Source of the DNA: Clostridiales bacterium
GTDB taxonomy: Bacteria; Bacillota; Clostridia; Caldicoprobacterales; DTU083
Direction: 5' to 3'
DNA: 64,000 nt
Assembly (NCBI GenBank): GCA_012838915.1
Contig: DUOI01000108.1
Coordinates: 1-64,000 of the forward strand
Positions 61,648-64,000 of this stretch are shown here, one piece after another. The position numbers and the translations under genes were made by a program. How positions within the stretch are numbered: the first letter of the stretch is position 1; each line of letters opens with the position of its first letter. The notes beneath the pieces are model-generated. The model made no database searches, was not told where the DNA came from, and saw only the letters and a program-made list of their open reading frames with translations.

Positions 61648-62271
61648 CTATTCTTTCAGGAGCAGCGCTCTTACCGGGCTGGCCTCTACGTCTCGGATGC
61701 TGAGAGGGACAGCTACCAAAGTGTAGTTCCCCTCTTCCACATCTTTCAGTCTCAGCCCTTCCAGGATATGGATTCCATTGCCTAGAAGCAATCTATGTGT
61801 AACATGATCCGGCTGACTTCTTTCAATGCCCAGTGAGTCGATCCCGACCCCTGTAACCCCGATACTGACCAGGTATTTTGCACCGCTTTCTTTGACATAA
61901 ACAAAGTCCGGTTCAAAATCCTCTGCAAAGGAATTTCTGGTTTTTAGTATGACAAAATCACCTTGTTTGATACCATGCTTTACCAGGTCTTCCTTAATGA
62001 TACCATCCTCTACGTTGGTCAAGTCCAGAACCCGGCAAGGCGCTATCATATCCTCCGCCCGGAAAAATGACGAATCCTGTCCTTCTTTTATCATATGCAG
62101 AGGAGCATCCATATGAGTGCCGGTGTGAAGGTCCAGTTCAATCTTTGTCTCCCGTACACCGGAATCGTTTTCAAAATTCCTGGTTATGGTGAACTTTGGC
62201 TTTTTCTCCTCCCTGTTATTGTAAACAGGCATACCCAGATGAATAGGCATGGAAATATCGATTATTCTCAA
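61648..62271 (-). CDS. cyclase-family metal hydrolase (kynurenine-formamidase-like)
   Basis: A 207-residue member of the cyclase family (PF04199 type). The metal-binding signature HTGTHMDAPLH lies near residue 52, and the later GIDSLGIERSQPDHVTHRLLL segment near 140 supplies further ligands. Members hydrolyse formylkynurenine, isatin or other cyclic amides and esters. No tryptophan-degradation gene is near, so the substrate is open. TTG 62271 is the start, with GAGAGGTG ahead. It lies 23 bases after zwf and is probably co-transcribed. Confidence 0.85.
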   Translation of the reverse strand: MRIIDISMPIHLGMPVYNNREEKKPKFTITRNFENDSGVRETKIELDLHTGTHMDAPLHMIKEGQDSSFFRAEDMIAPCRVLDLTNVEDGIIKEDLVKHGIKQGDFVILKTRNSFAEDFEPDFVYVKESGAKYLVSIGVTGVGIDSLGIERSQPDHVTHRLLLGNGIHILEGLRLKDVEEGNYTLVAVPLSIRDVEASPVRALLLKE

Positions 62272-62294
62272 CGCTTTGCACCTCTCTTTTTTAT

Positions 62295-63758
62295 CTACTC
62301 ATTGAACCAACTGCGACCGTCGCGTTTCATCAATTCATCAGCCTCGGCCGGCCCCCAGGAACCGGATGCATAAATCGGACAATCCGGTTGATCCAGGCTC
62401 CAAGCCCGTGAGATATTATCCATAAGCTTCCATGAGTATTCCACCTCATCCCAACGAGTAAACAAGGTGGAATCACCTTCCATTACATCCAAGAGCAATT
62501 TCTCGTATGCATCGGGGGACACTTCTCCAACGGCGCAGTTCTGACAGAAGTCCAGTTCAACAGGGATAATTTCACTGCGAGTATCGGGTTTCTTCCCGTT
62601 AAATCTAATAATGACCCCTTCCCTGGGCTGAATCTCTATTATCAGTCTGTTAGGCTCCAGATTTTGAAATTCCTTATAATACAGTATTTCGGGCAGGGGC
62701 AAGAATTGAACGACGATTCTGGTGGTTTTAACCGGCATACGCTTTCCGGTTCTCAGGTAAAAGGGGACTCCAGCCCACCTGAAATTCTCAATTTTCACCT
62801 TCATTGCCATAAAGGTTTCCGTCATGGAATCCGATGACACCCTGTCTTCCGCCCGGTAAGCAGGAACCCTTCTGCCATTTATCATTCCTTCCCCGTATTG
62901 TCCCCTGATTACATGGGATTTTACCATTTCGGGCTCCATAGTCGAAATAGATTTTAATACTCTGACCTTCTCGTCCCGTACATCATGAGTATTCAAGCTG
63001 ACCGGTGCTTCCATGGCAGTCAGCATGAGCAGCTGAAGCATATGGTTTTGCATCATGTCCCTCATGGCTCCTGCGGTTTCATAGTATCCGCCCCGGTTTT
63101 CCACACCTAAGGTTTCACTGGAAGTTATCTGGATATGATCAATATACTTATTGTTCCATAAGGGCTCAAACAAGGCATTGGCAAATCGGATAACCATTAT
63201 ATTCTGCAGCATTTCCTTTCCGAGGAAATGGTCGATACGATAAATCTGTTCCTCCTGAAATACATTGGTAATTATATTGTTCAATTCTGTTGCTGATTGC
63301 AGGTTCTTACCAAAGGGCTTTTCAATGACCACACGTTTGTATCCCCTGTTCAGGCCGGTTAAGCCGCTTTGAGCAAGATGGCGGACGATAACTCCAAAAT
63401 GTTCCGGTGCAACAGCCAGGTAAAAAATCCGATTTCCATTGGTTTGGTATATATCATCCAGTTGAATCAAGTATTCCTTTAATTTTTCATATCCGCCAAA
63501 GTCGGTGAAATCAGTTCTATGATAATAAAACCGGGAAACAATTTGCTTCAGGTCTTCCTCATTACCTTGATTTTCCCGGCTGAAACTGCGTATGGCGTTT
63601 GCTGCTTCCTCCCGAAAGGTTTCCTGAGTTTTATCTCTTCTTCCAATGGCCACCGTGGCAAAGTGTTCGGGCAGGCGCCCGGAAACATAGAGATTATATA
63701 TGGCCGGGTAGATTTTCCTATGGGCAAGATCGCCTGTTCCTCCGAATACAATTAACAA
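62295..63758 (-). CDS. zwf: glucose-6-phosphate 1-dehydrogenase
   Basis: First enzyme of the oxidative pentose phosphate path: glucose 6-phosphate to 6-phosphogluconolactone with NADP. The 487-residue protein has the nucleotide loop FGGTGDLAHRKIYPAIYN at its N-terminus, EKPFGKNLQSA near residue 147, and the active-site RIDHFLGKEMLQN near 174. Start: TTG 63758 gives MLIVFGG, but the best ribosome site GGAGGG lies 15 bases upstream; an ATT in between would fit the spacing better. No gnd or pgl gene is adjacent. Confidence 0.94.
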   Translation of the reverse strand: MLIVFGGTGDLAHRKIYPAIYNLYVSGRLPEHFATVAIGRRDKTQETFREEAANAIRSFSRENQGNEEDLKQIVSRFYYHRTDFTDFGGYEKLKEYLIQLDDIYQTNGNRIFYLAVAPEHFGVIVRHLAQSGLTGLNRGYKRVVIEKPFGKNLQSATELNNIITNVFQEEQIYRIDHFLGKEMLQNIMVIRFANALFEPLWNNKYIDHIQITSSETLGVENRGGYYETAGAMRDMMQNHMLQLLMLTAMEAPVSLNTHDVRDEKVRVLKSISTMEPEMVKSHVIRGQYGEGMINGRRVPAYRAEDRVSSDSMTETFMAMKVKIENFRWAGVPFYLRTGKRMPVKTTRIVVQFLPLPEILYYKEFQNLEPNRLIIEIQPREGVIIRFNGKKPDTRSEIIPVELDFCQNCAVGEVSPDAYEKLLLDVMEGDSTLFTRWDEVEYSWKLMDNISRAWSLDQPDCPIYASGSWGPAEADELMKRDGRSWFNE

Positions 63759-63960
63759 GCAGCGAATAATAATCCCTCCAAAAATGCCTTATAGGCTTCT
63801 CTTCATATTCCCTATAACATCATATACCACATTGAATTTATTTTAAACACAGTGTACATCAAACTTTCATCATCCGTATTTCCTGATAGCAGTCAGTCAG
63901 TACTAGAATGCCCGAAAATAATATTATTGAAACTAAAATTCAAAATATTCACAAACATGG

Positions 63961-63989
63961 TTTTCACATCAGGATATAGGGTATATAAT
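63961..63989 (+). promoter_or_regulatory. promoter and ribosome site of a gene beyond the right edge
   Basis: TTTTCA (63961-63966), 17 bases, TATAAT (63984-63989), then an AAAAAGGA ribosome-site-like end at 63993-64000. A plus-strand gene probably begins just past the window. The rest of the gap from 63759 shows nothing else. Confidence 0.45.
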
Positions 63990-64000
63990 TATAAAAAGGA

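Overview
The window looks like chromosomal DNA of an anaerobic, spore-forming member of the Clostridia with low-to-moderate GC. The basis is an NAD-linked multi-subunit [FeFe]-hydrogenase, a full Rnf ion-pumping complex in the order C-D-G-E-A-B, a sporulation-type LonB next to Lon, a YhcN/YlaJ-type spore lipoprotein, HrcA/CIRCE-type control of groESL, and Firmicutes-type ribosome sites. I cannot name a species. Most genes lie on the minus strand. The plus-strand genes are groES-groEL, a 537-codon unknown, fabI, a 51-codon Cys-rich gene, a LysM wall protein and two tRNAs. I saw no prophage, intact insertion sequence or CRISPR array.

Region 1 (1-10.7 kb) is the hydrogenase block. A partial QueG-like protein is followed, across a terminator, by the electron-bifurcating-type hydrogenase operon read leftward: NuoE-like subunit, HATPase protein, thioredoxin-fold [2Fe-2S] subunit, NuoF-like subunit, catalytic HydA. 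Upstream on the same strand is a signalling-like set: DRTGG protein, RsbW-like HATPase, a hydrogenase-like Fe-S protein with altered H-cluster loops, a second DRTGG protein and a PHP phosphoesterase. A perfect palindrome sits about 60 bases upstream of the predicted start of the hydrogenase transcript. This is my best candidate for an incompletely described system: a sensor-to-switch module attached to a hydrogenase.

Region 2 (11-19.9 kb) holds groESL under a perfect CIRCE operator, a DivIVA-like protein, a patatin-like lipase, nicotinate phosphoribosyltransferase, a small unknown, a DUF1836 regulator, a YvlD/holin-4 membrane protein, Lgt and a YhcN-like lipoprotein.

Region 3 (20-27.5 kb) has an orphan-looking DNA methyltransferase, the six-gene rnf operon and two half-sized TauE/SafE permease genes. 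Hydrogenase and Rnf together suggest reduced ferredoxin as the shared energy carrier: the hydrogenase couples H2 to ferredoxin and NAD(H), and Rnf turns ferredoxin oxidation into an ion gradient.

Region 4 (27.6-36.7 kb) has tRNA-Leu(GAG), an oligopeptide-type binding lipoprotein, a lytic transglycosylase, coaE, polA, an anti-sigma-like membrane protein, tRNA-Leu(CAA), a GH25 lysozyme with a start-less open frame just upstream, and a clostridial unknown.

Region 5 (36.8-47.8 kb) has a second unknown on the plus strand, then the protein quality-control block tig-clpP-clpX-lonB-lon-engB read leftward, and fabI on the other strand.

Region 6 (47.8-64 kb) is more accessory. A tight operon encodes a phosphatase-like polytopic membrane protein, a GT4 glycosyltransferase and a corrinoid-protein reductive activator. 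Next come a corrinoid protein and its likely PocR/AraC regulator (no methyltransferase in view), an LCP-family protein, a Cys-rich miniprotein, a B12-binding radical SAM protein, a LysM wall protein behind three 11-bp-spaced direct repeats, tRNA-Thr(GGT) next to an integrase-like fragment, two small unknowns, a cyclase-family hydrolase and zwf. The window ends in a promoter and ribosome site facing right.
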